64,000 bases of DNA from Deltaproteobacteria bacterium (GTDB lineage: Bacteria > Desulfobacterota > Desulfobacteria > Desulfobacterales > SpSt-501), in NCBI GenBank assembly GCA_016219005.1, contig JACRCN010000004.1, positions 107,054 through 171,053 on the forward strand, in the 5' to 3' direction. Under the pieces are notes generated by a model, which was given only the letters and a program-made list of their open reading frames with translations, was not told where the DNA came from and did not search any database. Each line of letters opens with the position of its first letter. Position 1 is the stretch's first letter. The position numbers were made by a program, and so were the translations under genes. Positions 9,132 to 17,397 of the stretch are shown here, in pieces.

Positions 9132-11261
9132 TACGCAGAGGGCTGCGACCATGACGGCCCAGTCCCGGGACCCCAAGCGTGCCGCGCGCCGGGGCGTGCG
9201 GCTTTTGCTTGAAAATCCGCGCGCCTCCATGGCCAGCGCCAGCTCGTCCGCCAGAAGAAAGCATTGGACCAGCAGCGGCAGCAAAAGAGCCATCCAGTTG
9301 CCGAGGTTCGTAAGCCTGGGTCGCAGATCGATCCCCCGGGCCTGTTGCGCGTCCCGGATCGAGAGGATCTTTTGTTCGATCAGCGGCACGTAGCGCAGGC
9401 CGGCCGTCAGCATGAAAGCCGGACCCGGCGGGATCTTGAGCTCCGCCAGTGAGGCGCCCAACTCCTCCGGGTGCAGGGAAGCAAATGCGACCGCCGAAAT
9501 TCCCAGCAGACTGAAAACCCGCAACACTAAAGACAGCGCGGTCGCCATGTCGAAAAACACGATCCCGAGAACGAACACCAACGCCACCATCGGCCCCATC
9601 AGCCGCAGCGACCGGACCTGCCGCTCACGGCAGCTCAGCAGCAGGATCGCAGCCCCAGCGGCCTCCGCCGTCAGAGCGGCGGTCGAGTGGGAAGCAAGGA
9701 CGGCTCCGACGCCTGCGAGCAACAGTACGAGCCTGGTCAGCGGGTTGAGACTGCTTCGAGCGGGTCGTGACGGGATCACGTTCCCACCGGCCGGAGGATT
9801 TACGGGTTCAAGGCTTTCGGCGCCCATCAACCGGGTGATATCCGCAGCAGCCCCATCGCCCCGCACATGACCCTCGTCCAGCAGGACCCAGCGGGCGGCG
9901 CAGGCGGCGGCGAAGTCCAGGTCGTGGGTTGCCACCAGCACGGCGATCCCCTGACCCGCGAGTTCCCCTATCCAAGCGGCCAGTGCCTCCTTGCCGGCCG
10001 CATCCTGGCTGACCGTGGGCTCATCCAGAACGAGGACTTCAGGGTCCATCGCCATAACGGCGGAGATGGCCACCTGTTTTTTTCCGCCTTCGCTCAGCCG
10101 GTAGGGGGATCGGTCGAGCAGGCCGCCAAGCCTGAAGCGCCGGCAAAGTTCACCGATCCCGTCGCCGGCCGTTACCCTGCGGCGGCGCAAACCGACCTCA
10201 AGCTCATCGCGGACGGTCGTTTTGAAAAACTGGTCGTTCGGGTTTTGGAAGCAGACGCCGATGCTGCGCGCCAGCTCCGAAGGCGCCTGGTCGCGAATGC
10301 TGCGGCCGTGAAGGAACATGTCGCCGCTCAAGGGCTTCAGAAGTCCGATCAGGTGCCTGACGAGCGTAGACTTCCCGGCCCCGTTCTTGCCCACCAGTGC
10401 GACCACCTCCCCGGGCCGCAGCGCGAAAGAGACATCCTCGAGGATCTTTTTTTCTCCGATGGAAAAACCGAGATGCTCTACGGCCAGCACCGGCGCGACG
10501 GTTTGGCTGACCGCCGGACAGGAAAGCGCGGGGTAGGCCGGTACGAGGCGATGTTTTTCGAGGATGCGACGGAAAGCCGCGGCCGGGCCGGCGTGGAAGC
10601 AGCGGCCGTTCTCAAAAACGGCGAGCCGGGTGGCGTCCTGCAGGAAATCGCCGGTACGGTGTTCGATGACGATGACCGTTTTCCTGCGCCGGCGCAGGTC
10701 GGCCAGCAGCGACTTCAGCCTTCGGGCGAAGATCCAGTCCAGGTTGGCGAAGGGTTCATCCAGGACCAAGAGCGGCGGATCCATGACCAGCACCGAAGCG
10801 ATGGCAACCAGGCGCTGCTCGCCGCCGGAAAGTGTTTCGGGCGAACGTGCGAGCAGAGTTTGGATGCCGAGTGCTGCCGCCGTCGCAAGGATGCGCTCCT
10901 CGATCTGCCGGGCGGGCAGCCCCAGGCTCTCCAGCCCGAAGGCCAGTTCGTCCGCCACGGTGCTGCTGAAGAGCTGGGCATCCGGGTTCTGAAGTACGAG
11001 CCCCACCCGGGAAAAAAGATCGCCCGTCGCGTGGTCCCGCGTGCTGAGTCCGTCCACCCTGACTTCGCCTTGAAGTGTGCCGCCGAAAAAGTGTGGGATC
11101 AGACCGTTCAGCAGATAGGCGGAGGATGATTTGCCCGAGCCGTTGGCGCCGAAGACGACGGCATACTCGCCGGCATCAATGCCAAGTTCCACGTCCTGCA
11201 GCACCCAGGCGCATCCGGGGTAGCGGTAGCGGACGCGTTCTAATCGGACGGCGGCTGCCAC
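9099..11261 (-). CDS. Single-chain ECF transporter module (ATPase-ATPase-EcfT fusion)
   Basis: A 720-aa protein joining all three energising parts of an energy-coupling-factor transporter. Domain 1 (about 1-230) has Walker A GANGSGKSS at 38-46, LSGGEQRLVAIAS and VLDEPFANLD. Domain 2 (about 245-465) has VGKNGAGKST, the signature LSEGGKKQVAIS and VLDEPTVSQD. Domain 3 (about 490-720) is an EcfT membrane part with two Ala-Arg-Gly coupling motifs, AQQARGIDL and AMEARGF. It overlaps thiW by 22 bp and shares its TPP riboswitch, so a thiamine precursor is the expected cargo. These parts are usually two or three separate genes. Confidence 0.9.
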   Translation of the reverse strand: MAAAVRLERVRYRYPGCAWVLQDVELGIDAGEYAVVFGANGSGKSSSAYLLNGLIPHFFGGTLQGEVRVDGLSTRDHATGDLFSRVGLVLQNPDAQLFSSTVADELAFGLESLGLPARQIEERILATAAALGIQTLLARSPETLSGGEQRLVAIASVLVMDPPLLVLDEPFANLDWIFARRLKSLLADLRRRRKTVIVIEHRTGDFLQDATRLAVFENGRCFHAGPAAAFRRILEKHRLVPAYPALSCPAVSQTVAPVLAVEHLGFSIGEKKILEDVSFALRPGEVVALVGKNGAGKSTLVRHLIGLLKPLSGDMFLHGRSIRDQAPSELARSIGVCFQNPNDQFFKTTVRDELEVGLRRRRVTAGDGIGELCRRFRLGGLLDRSPYRLSEGGKKQVAISAVMAMDPEVLVLDEPTVSQDAAGKEALAAWIGELAGQGIAVLVATHDLDFAAACAARWVLLDEGHVRGDGAAADITRLMGAESLEPVNPPAGGNVIPSRPARSSLNPLTRLVLLLAGVGAVLASHSTAALTAEAAGAAILLLSCRERQVRSLRLMGPMVALVFVLGIVFFDMATALSLVLRVFSLLGISAVAFASLHPEELGASLAELKIPPGPAFMLTAGLRYVPLIEQKILSIRDAQQARGIDLRPRLTNLGNWMALLLPLLVQCFLLADELALAMEARGFSSKSRTPRRAARLGSRDWAVMVAALCVLTLLICWERG

Positions 11262-11731
11262 AGGTTCACCTTCCGCAAAAACCTGAGCGCCAGCAGCCCG
11301 ACGATCGTACCCCCGATCGAGCTCAGGCTGAAAGCGGCGATCAGGGTGCCTGCCGCCATGGATTTCCCCAAAAGGACAGGTCCCACCAGCCAGGCGCTGG
11401 CGAGCGCCCCGATTACACCGGTGCCGAGCACCTCACCCAGCCCGGCCGTCCAGGTGTTCCTGAACGTACGATACGCCAGCCCGGCCAGCAGCGCGCCGAT
11501 CATACCGCCCGGAAACGCCAGAAGAGTCCCCAGCCCAAGCATATTTCGGATCAGAGCGGCCAGAAATGCGATCATGACGGCGTGGACCGGCCCAAGCACG
11601 ACCGCCGCAACAACGTTGATCATGTGCTGGGCCGGGTAGCACTTGGATATCCCCAGCGGTATGAAAAACGGCGACAAGGCCACGGCGATGGCAACCAGCA
11701 GGGCAGCGCGGGCGACTTCCTTGGTTTTCAT
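11240..11731 (-). CDS. thiW: ECF transporter S component, ThiW type
   Basis: Membrane substrate-capture subunit (163 aa) for a thiamine precursor, probably the thiazole moiety or related compound. The sequence matches ThiW: PAQHMINVVAAVVLGP, IRNMLGLGTLLAFPGGMIGA and the TGVIGAL stretch. The start is the ATG at 11731 (MKTKEVARAALL), 8 nt after GAGGAGG; the track's TTG start lies inside that ribosome site. It sits right below a TPP riboswitch and terminator and overlaps the ECF A-A-T fusion gene. Confidence 0.9.
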   Translation of the reverse strand: MKTKEVARAALLVAIAVALSPFFIPLGISKCYPAQHMINVVAAVVLGPVHAVMIAFLAALIRNMLGLGTLLAFPGGMIGALLAGLAYRTFRNTWTAGLGEVLGTGVIGALASAWLVGPVLLGKSMAAGTLIAAFSLSSIGGTIVGLLALRFLRKVNLWQPPSD

Positions 11732-11746
11732 TGCAAGCCTCCTCAA

Positions 11747-11776
11747 ATAAAAAAGCCGTTTCCGCGGGGAAACGGC
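11747..11776 (-). terminator. Riboswitch expression-platform terminator
   Basis: On the minus strand GCCGTTTCC-CCGC-GGAAACGGC is followed by TTTTTT, a textbook intrinsic terminator between the TPP aptamer and the thiW ribosome site. It implies transcription control by thiamine pyrophosphate. Confidence 0.85.
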
Positions 11777-11795
11777 ATCGAGAAGCAGATCGGTT

Positions 11796-11880
11796 GAACG
11801 CTCCCTACGCTGGAATTACCCAGGTCAGGTTCAACGGGTATGATCTCAGGCGAAATCCGCCACCCCGGTTAAATCTCCGA
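11796..11880 (-). promoter_or_regulatory. TPP riboswitch
   Basis: The minus strand carries the conserved THI-box elements in order: GGGGTGG, CTGAGA, ACCCGTTGAACCTGA and CCAGCGTAGGGA. The aptamer precedes thiW and the ECF fusion and is followed by an intrinsic terminator, so high thiamine pyrophosphate should stop transcription of the uptake genes. It also identifies the cargo class of this ECF system. Confidence 0.95.
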
Positions 11881-11887
11881 GAGAAAA

Positions 11888-11915
11888 CCTATATTAAAAA
11901 GAGCTCAGCTGTCAA
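11888..11915 (-). promoter_or_regulatory. Sigma-70-type promoter of the thiW operon
   Basis: TTGACA, a 16-bp spacer and TATAGG are found on the minus strand just upstream of the TPP aptamer, in the right place to start the riboswitch leader a few bases before its first stem. Confidence 0.65.
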
Positions 11916-12130
11916 GCGGCTGAGGGAAAACGGCTGTTTTTGAGGACCGAACGTCGATAAACCCTTAGTCTGTCAGTCTGCGCGTCATCACAGAAGAAGC
12001 GATCATATAAAAACCTGCGATCCGGTAAAATTTCGGCTCCCCGGTGCCGGGTGGCACTTGTTTGAGCCACAAGCTATTTCCCGTTCCCCGGGGGGGTCGC
12101 AAGCGGACTCATATGAGTCTTATACAAGAC
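11916..12130. other. Intergenic stretch between thiW leader and tctA
   Basis: About 215 bases after the thiW promoter and before the tctA stop codon. I see no gene, no clear terminator with T-run and no repeat here. The two flanking transcripts both run leftward on the minus strand, so a terminator for the tct operon would be expected in it. Confidence 0.4.
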
Positions 12131-13639
12131 TCAAGCCGCTTCCTCCTTGGGTATTTCCTCCCTCTTCTTGCGGAACCACGGGATAAAGGGAGAGATCAAG
12201 AGGATGAGCGCGATGACAAGAGAAACGGCAGCCAGCGGCCGGGTGAAGAAAATAGAGAAATCCCCCTGGGACATGATCAACGACTTGCGCAGGTTGTTCT
12301 CCATCATAGGCCCGAGGACGAAAGCCAGGACCAGCGGAGCGCCCTCGTAATCGAATTTCTTCATCAAGTAGCCCACGATTCCGAAGATGAGCATGGCATA
12401 GATGTCGAAGACCGAATTGTTGACGCTGTAGACGCCGATGAGGCAGAAGAGCAGAATGAGGGGAAATAGGATTTTGTAAGGAACCTTTAGGATTTGGACC
12501 CAGATGCCGATCAAGGGCAGGTTGAGAATCAAAAGCATGAAGTTCCCGATGTACATGCTGACAATGACCCCCCAGAACAACTGAGGGTTCTGCTTCATCA
12601 TCAGGGGCCCGGGGGTTACCCCGTGGATCATGAAGGCTCCCAGCAGCATGGCCATGACCACATTGGGTGGAATGCCCAGCGTCATCAGCGGGATGAAGGC
12701 CCCCCCCGTGGCCGCATTGTTGGCCGCCTCCGGCCCGGCCACCCCCTCGACGGCCCCCTTTCCGAAGCGTTCCGGATTCTTGGATAGCTTCTTTTCGAGT
12801 GCATAGGACAGAAATGACGAAATAACCGCCCCTCCGCCGGGAAGCACACCCAGAAAAAACCCAATAAGAGATCCCCTGGCAATAGGACCTTTGCTGTCCT
12901 TCCAGTCCCTGGCCGTAGGCAGGAGACCCTTGATAGTGGTCTTTAAGATGTCTCTTCGCACGACCTGTTCGATATTCAGCAACACCTCCGATACTCCGAA
13001 GATGCCCATGACAATCGGCACCAGGCCGACACCGTCGAGCAGCTCCATTCTGCCGAAAGTGAATCGCGGACGTGCCGTAATGGTATCCAGACCGATCAGT
13101 CCCAGAACGATGCCGAATGCGGCCGTGATGAGGGCTTTCGCCATGGACCCGTGGGCGAGGTAAATGAGTATCGTGAGGCCCAGCACCATAAGAGTGAAAT
13201 ACTCCGGAGGCCCGAACTCGAGGGCGAACCTGGCCAGGGGAGGGGCCAAGAGCGTCAAACCGAGGATGGATATGCTGCCGGCGATGAAGGAGCCGATTGC
13301 AGAAATGCCCAGGGCAGGGCCTGCGCGCCCTTGCCGGGCCATCTGGTAGCCGTCAAGGCAGGTGACCACGGAAGCCGCTTCACCGGGTATATTGACCAGG
13401 ATGGAGGTTGTGGATCCCCCATACATGGCGCCGTAATAAATGCCAGCCAGCATGATGATGGCCGCTTCGGGGGTGGCCTTGAAGGTGGAGGGAAGGAGCA
13501 GGGACATGGCGCCAACGGGCCCTATCCCAGGCAAAACACCGATCAGAGTTCCGATGAATACCCCGACGAAACAATAAAGCAGATTCTCCGGCTGGAGGGC
13601 GACCGAGAAACCGATTCCCAGATAATTCAAAAGGTCCAT
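12131..13639 (-). CDS. tctA: Tripartite tricarboxylate transporter, large permease TctA
   Basis: Large membrane subunit (502 aa) of a TTT-family secondary carrier. Typical TctA motifs are present: IGVLPGIGPVGAMSLLLPST, AGIYYGAMYGGSTTSILVNIPGEAASVVT, and the mirrored second-half GFFLGVLPGGGAVISSF with GPEAANNAATGGAFIPLMTLGIP. About 11-12 helices are evident. It is last in the operon behind tctB (6-bp gap) and shares the LacI-type operator upstream of the first gene. The cargo is a carboxylate; context suggests a 3-hydroxy or 3-keto acid. Confidence 0.93.
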   Translation of the reverse strand: MDLLNYLGIGFSVALQPENLLYCFVGVFIGTLIGVLPGIGPVGAMSLLLPSTFKATPEAAIIMLAGIYYGAMYGGSTTSILVNIPGEAASVVTCLDGYQMARQGRAGPALGISAIGSFIAGSISILGLTLLAPPLARFALEFGPPEYFTLMVLGLTILIYLAHGSMAKALITAAFGIVLGLIGLDTITARPRFTFGRMELLDGVGLVPIVMGIFGVSEVLLNIEQVVRRDILKTTIKGLLPTARDWKDSKGPIARGSLIGFFLGVLPGGGAVISSFLSYALEKKLSKNPERFGKGAVEGVAGPEAANNAATGGAFIPLMTLGIPPNVVMAMLLGAFMIHGVTPGPLMMKQNPQLFWGVIVSMYIGNFMLLILNLPLIGIWVQILKVPYKILFPLILLFCLIGVYSVNNSVFDIYAMLIFGIVGYLMKKFDYEGAPLVLAFVLGPMMENNLRKSLIMSQGDFSIFFTRPLAAVSLVIALILLISPFIPWFRKKREEIPKEEAA

Positions 13640-13645
13640 ATGGCG

Positions 13646-14104
13646 TCAACTCCCCAGTAAGCCCGGCGGGAGCTGGCACTGCAGCCAGAGTTGGAAAACG
13701 CTATAGGCGGCCAGCGTGCTCGCGACAGCCCCCAGGATAGCCCACGACCACCGTTGCGGTTCGACCGCCTTAAAAAGAAAAATGAGCAGCAAAATAGTGG
13801 CCGGGATGAATCCAAGCGGGGTAAGGAGATAGGCGTAGATGAAAAGCACGGCCAGAACGGAAACTATTTTCTTAAACGAGATTCCCGTCCAAACGGCTTT
13901 CATCTCTCCCGCGATGGCTTTCTGCCGAACCGCTCGGGCGAGGATGCCGAAAGACAGCCCGATCATGATAACCCCAACCCAGAAGAATATGAACCCGCCC
14001 CCGGGGTTGTGCAGGTTCCCAAGCCCCAGTTCATAACCGCCACAGCAAATCCCGATACCCATCGCCGCCCAAAAGAGCGAACTAATGATGTCTCTGCTCC
14101 GCAT
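13646..14104 (-). CDS. tctB: Tripartite tricarboxylate transporter, small permease TctB
   Basis: Small membrane subunit (about 152 aa, four helices). The start MRSRDIISSLFW at 14104 follows GAGG; the ORF's earlier start adds a non-hydrophobic tail. The family GLGNLHNPGGGFIFFW loop near residue 35 and the late LLTPLGFIPATILLL segment are visible. It sits between tctC and tctA, completing the TTT set. Confidence 0.88.
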   Translation of the reverse strand: MRSRDIISSLFWAAMGIGICCGGYELGLGNLHNPGGGFIFFWVGVIMIGLSFGILARAVRQKAIAGEMKAVWTGISFKKIVSVLAVLFIYAYLLTPLGFIPATILLLIFLFKAVEPQRWSWAILGAVASTLAAYSVFQLWLQCQLPPGLLGS

Positions 14105-14257
14105 CTCGACCTCTAAGGCGGCTTCCCGCAGCCCCACAACCGATAAGCGCAGCGGGAAGCCCTAATTTCTTCAAGACGGTCCGGCTCTGGCCTTGCGCCG
14201 GTAAGCCAAGGGGCTGCACCGATTTTGCCGGCGTCAGGCATGGGTTCAAAAAGGATT

Positions 14258-15232
14258 CTACTCTTTTTTCAGGCCCAGTACTTCCGCATTCTCCTTTTCT
14301 TCCGTATACAGCTCCTGGGTGAATTTGGTGTAGCTTTCGGAATTTTTATAGAAAGGAATCATGTAATAGTCTTCCAGGATTTTCTGGAAGGAAGGTTCAT
14401 CCATCGCTTTCTTGAAGGCATCGTGAAGGATCTTGACCGCCTGGGGGGCCATCCCTTTAGGCCCTGCGATGCCAAACGGTGAATAGGCCACGATATCATA
14501 CCCCAGCTCTTTCAGGGTGGGGACATCGGGCCACTTCTTGGTCCGCTGCTCCGTCCAGACAGCCAGAAGGCGGAGGTCACCGGATTCGACCTGAGGGGCC
14601 CAACCGGAAGTCTCGGCGCCGACCATGACGTGGCCGCCAAGGGTCGCGGTGATGACCTCAATTCCGCCCTTTTGTGGTACGTGGATCCATTTGATTCCCT
14701 CTTTGCGGGCGAGCTTTTCCATGGTGACATGCTGCATCACCCCAACCCCCGGAGTCGCATAAGTAACCTTGCTCGGATTAGCTTTGGCAAAGTCCAGGAG
14801 TTCCTTCAAGGTCTTCCAGGGGGCGTCTTTCTTAACTACAATACCGTAGGTATAGCCGGTAAGCTGGATGATGTATGTAAAATCTTTGAGGGGATCCCAT
14901 GTAGTCTTCATGGTGTGGGGCAACCGGAATACGCCCATCGGAATCTGGGACAGGGTGTAGCCGTCGGGCTTGGCCGTGGCAGCCATGGTGGCCGGTCCCA
15001 CCGTGCCGCCGCCGCCCGGTTTGTTTTCCACAATCACCGGCTGGCCGAGATGCTTGGCGGCGTTTTCTGCCAGAATTCGCATGCAGGTATCAGTTGATCC
15101 GCCTGCGGCCCAGGGCACGATCAAGGTAATCGCCTTGGCAGGAAAGTCTGCGGCTGTCACCGGAAAGACACTTCCACTACAAACCATAACAGTCACCAGC
15201 CATAGCATCGCCTTCATTGCTGTCTTCGCCAT
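14258..15232 (-). CDS. tctC: Tripartite tricarboxylate transporter, binding protein TctC/Bug
   Basis: Periplasmic solute-binding protein (324 aa) of the Bug/TctC family. ATG 15232 (MAKTAMKAMLWL) follows AAGGAGG and opens a signal peptide ending near VTAADFP. The conserved ligand loops are visible: ITLIVPWAAGGSTDTCMRIL and IVENKPGGGGTVG, and later YATPGVGVMQH. Bug proteins bind carboxylates, but the exact ligand cannot be predicted. It follows the cleavage-enzyme gene in the LacI-controlled operon, at a 176-bp gap, which may hold a minor promoter. Confidence 0.92.
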   Translation of the reverse strand: MAKTAMKAMLWLVTVMVCSGSVFPVTAADFPAKAITLIVPWAAGGSTDTCMRILAENAAKHLGQPVIVENKPGGGGTVGPATMAATAKPDGYTLSQIPMGVFRLPHTMKTTWDPLKDFTYIIQLTGYTYGIVVKKDAPWKTLKELLDFAKANPSKVTYATPGVGVMQHVTMEKLARKEGIKWIHVPQKGGIEVITATLGGHVMVGAETSGWAPQVESGDLRLLAVWTEQRTKKWPDVPTLKELGYDIVAYSPFGIAGPKGMAPQAVKILHDAFKKAMDEPSFQKILEDYYMIPFYKNSESYTKFTQELYTEEKENAEVLGLKKE

Positions 15233-15408
15233 GATGAACCTCCTTGGTTTGCGGTTATTTATTATCACCCCGGCAACAAAATATGTTTGATTCGGGTAAC
15301 CCAACTTATCGGCGCGGCAGGGTTTCGGCCGCAGCGCGCGGCAACCAATCTTTCCGGTGCCCCCTGCCACGCCCCGATCCGTTTGGAGAAACCGCGAACA
15401 TTCAGACT

Positions 15409-16272
15409 TCAGGAACGGCTCGGACGTTTCAGCCCCAGGATCGCTCTGGCCTCAGCCGGAGTGGCCGGTTCCTTCCCCAGCTCCCTGGCTATTCGCACCG
15501 TCCGCGCCACCAGTTGAGCATTCGTGGCCAACTCCCCTTTGCGGTAGTAAAGATTGTCTTCCAGCCCCACCCTGACACAGCCGCCCAGAACCATTGCCAT
15601 GGTGGTCAGAGGGAGCTGGGCCGTTGCGACGGGCGTGCAATTAAATATGGCATCGGCCGGCAGAAAATCGTGCAGAAGCATCAGCATCTTCGGCGTTGCA
15701 TCGCAGGCCCCCTGATATCGCATGCCCATCACCAGGTTGATGTAATACGGCTTGTCCAGCAGACCCTTTTCAATAACCGCATTCACCTCGCGAAACATGG
15801 CTAAATCGTATACTTCCATCTCCGGTTTGATTCCCAACTCTCTCATTCTGGAGACATACAATTCAATCTCATGGGGCATGTTCGACCATGGAATCCCGGC
15901 GTACCTGCCGGAAACCCGCATCATACTTCCCATGTTAAGCGAGGCCATTTCCGGGGCGGCCTTCAGGCATTCGATCCGTTGCTCCTGGGTCAGGTTGGGG
16001 CCTCCCCCGGTACTGAACTGGATGATTGCATCGCATTTCTGGCGAATCCCGTCCCGGATCTCCCCGAAGATCTCCGGGTTGGACGTGTTCTCGCCGCTTT
16101 TGTCGCGTGCATGAATATGAACGATGGCCGCCCCTTCATTGTAACAGGCATAGGAAGAAGCGACGATCTCATCGGGCTGTTCAGGAACATGGGGATTCAT
16201 GGATTTGTTTACCAAGGCGCCGGTTTGGGCCACCGTGATAATGACTTTGTCTCTTGGGAGCTGCAGCGGCAT
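15409..16272 (-). CDS. Beta-keto acid cleavage enzyme (BKACE, DUF849)
   Basis: Condenses a beta-keto acid with acetyl-CoA and cleaves it to acetoacetate plus a new acyl-CoA, as known for the DUF849 family (Kce and dehydrocarnitine-cleaving relatives). The zinc-binding HIHARD motif is seen in AIVHIHARDKSG, with QFSTGGG and the Glu-bearing VRVGLEDNLYY. The ATG at 16272 is preferred, since AGAGG lies 9 nt upstream; the ATG at 16281 overlaps the previous stop (ATGA). It is coupled to the hydroxyacyl dehydrogenase, suggesting 3-hydroxy acid to 3-keto acid to cleavage. Confidence 0.92.
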   Translation of the reverse strand: MPLQLPRDKVIITVAQTGALVNKSMNPHVPEQPDEIVASSYACYNEGAAIVHIHARDKSGENTSNPEIFGEIRDGIRQKCDAIIQFSTGGGPNLTQEQRIECLKAAPEMASLNMGSMMRVSGRYAGIPWSNMPHEIELYVSRMRELGIKPEMEVYDLAMFREVNAVIEKGLLDKPYYINLVMGMRYQGACDATPKMLMLLHDFLPADAIFNCTPVATAQLPLTTMAMVLGGCVRVGLEDNLYYRKGELATNAQLVARTVRIARELGKEPATPAEARAILGLKRPSRS

Positions 16273-16277
16273 GGCAT

Positions 16278-17240
16278 TCATCCTCTTTCCGGTGTGATAA
16301 GAAAATCAAGGGACTTGAGAACCTTCAGCAGCTTGTCATCCCTCTCCTTCAAGACGTCTTCATATTTTCTGTCCGAGTAATCGTAAAAGCCCCTTCCGGT
16401 CTTGACTCCGAAGTCCCCTTTTTCCACCAGATCGAAAAGACTTTTAGGTCGATTATTCAGTGGGGGTTCCACAAAATCGGGGTTCTCCAAATTCATCGCG
16501 CTCAGATCAAGACCCGTAAAATCATACCGCTGCACCAAACCCAGGACCATCATCCGGGGGGCAAGGCTTGCCTTGACCGCCAGATCCAGTTGGTCGGCGG
16601 TGATGTAGCCGTTATCCAGAAGGAAGAAGGTTTCACGGCCCAGGATCCTGAGCATGCGGTTGATCGCGAAACCCGGCACGAATTTCCGCATCACGATGGG
16701 GGTCTTGCCCACCCGGCGGATAAGCGCAACTGTCGTATCGACGGTATCCTCACTGCTCCGGGGGCCACGCACGACCTCCACCAGCGGAATGATCTGCGGC
16801 GGGGCAAACCAATGGGCAATCACGGTGCGGCTCTGTCGCCTTTCCGGCGTCACCTTGAAGATATCGAGAAAGGAAGTGTTGCTGGCGATGAGCGCATCGT
16901 CTTTGCAGCAGGCATCCAGTTGACGGAATAGGTTGCCCTTGATTTCCAGATTCTCCACAATGCATTCAAAGACCAGATCCGCACCGCTGACCGCGGTTTC
17001 CAGGTCGGTCGTAAAGGTCAATCGTTTTAGGACCTGCTCAATCTCGGCCTGCCGAAGCATATCGTGCTGCACGAAAGTTCCGAGGCTTGTCTTTACCACT
17101 TTCACGGCCCGTTCATGTTCCTCAGGCGCTTTGCTCCAAACGATTACGGGATACCCGTGTTGGGCAAAGGTCTGCGCGATACCCGGCCCCATGGTTCCGC
17201 AGCCAAGGACCGTCACCTGGCGAATCTCATCCAGTTTCAT
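16278..17240 (-). CDS. 3-hydroxyacyl-CoA dehydrogenase-family enzyme
   Basis: NAD-dependent oxidation of a 3-hydroxy acid or its CoA ester to the 3-keto form (320 aa). The Rossmann motif is VLGCGTMGPGIAQ; the catalytic His and Glu are in AHWFAPPQIIPLVEVV; the C-terminal domain starts near GFAINRMLR and ends GRGFYDYS. The start is ATG 17240 with GGGAG upstream. Carnitine dehydrogenase and lambda-crystallin-like gulonate dehydrogenases share this fold, and a free 3-hydroxy acid substrate fits better with the downstream BKACE than a CoA ester. It heads the operon below a LacI-type operator. Confidence 0.88.
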   Translation of the reverse strand: MKLDEIRQVTVLGCGTMGPGIAQTFAQHGYPVIVWSKAPEEHERAVKVVKTSLGTFVQHDMLRQAEIEQVLKRLTFTTDLETAVSGADLVFECIVENLEIKGNLFRQLDACCKDDALIASNTSFLDIFKVTPERRQSRTVIAHWFAPPQIIPLVEVVRGPRSSEDTVDTTVALIRRVGKTPIVMRKFVPGFAINRMLRILGRETFFLLDNGYITADQLDLAVKASLAPRMMVLGLVQRYDFTGLDLSAMNLENPDFVEPPLNNRPKSLFDLVEKGDFGVKTGRGFYDYSDRKYEDVLKERDDKLLKVLKSLDFLITPERG

Positions 17241-17343
17241 TTTCAACGCTCCCAGTTTTGAGGCTTTGTAACAAATCCCATTTACATGCTATGTGGAACA
17301 AAGAGAGAAATCTAGAAAAACTCCTTGGGGCCAGGGCAATTTC

Positions 17344-17357
17344 TGCAAACGTTTGCA
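17344..17357. promoter_or_regulatory. LacI-family operator 1
   Basis: A perfect 14-bp palindrome TGCAAACGTTTGCA about 105 bp upstream of the dehydrogenase ATG, with the central CG step typical of LacI/GalR operators. An identical copy lies at 18461 beside the regulator gene. Confidence 0.85.
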
Positions 17358-17397
17358 ATAGATCGCCGAACAAGATGCCTTCCTTCGCACGCGCATT

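Noticed and set aside
9867-11129. 420-aa plus-strand ORF
   Set aside because: Antisense to the ECF fusion gene, with low-complexity translation and no recognisable domain; a shadow of GC-rich codons.
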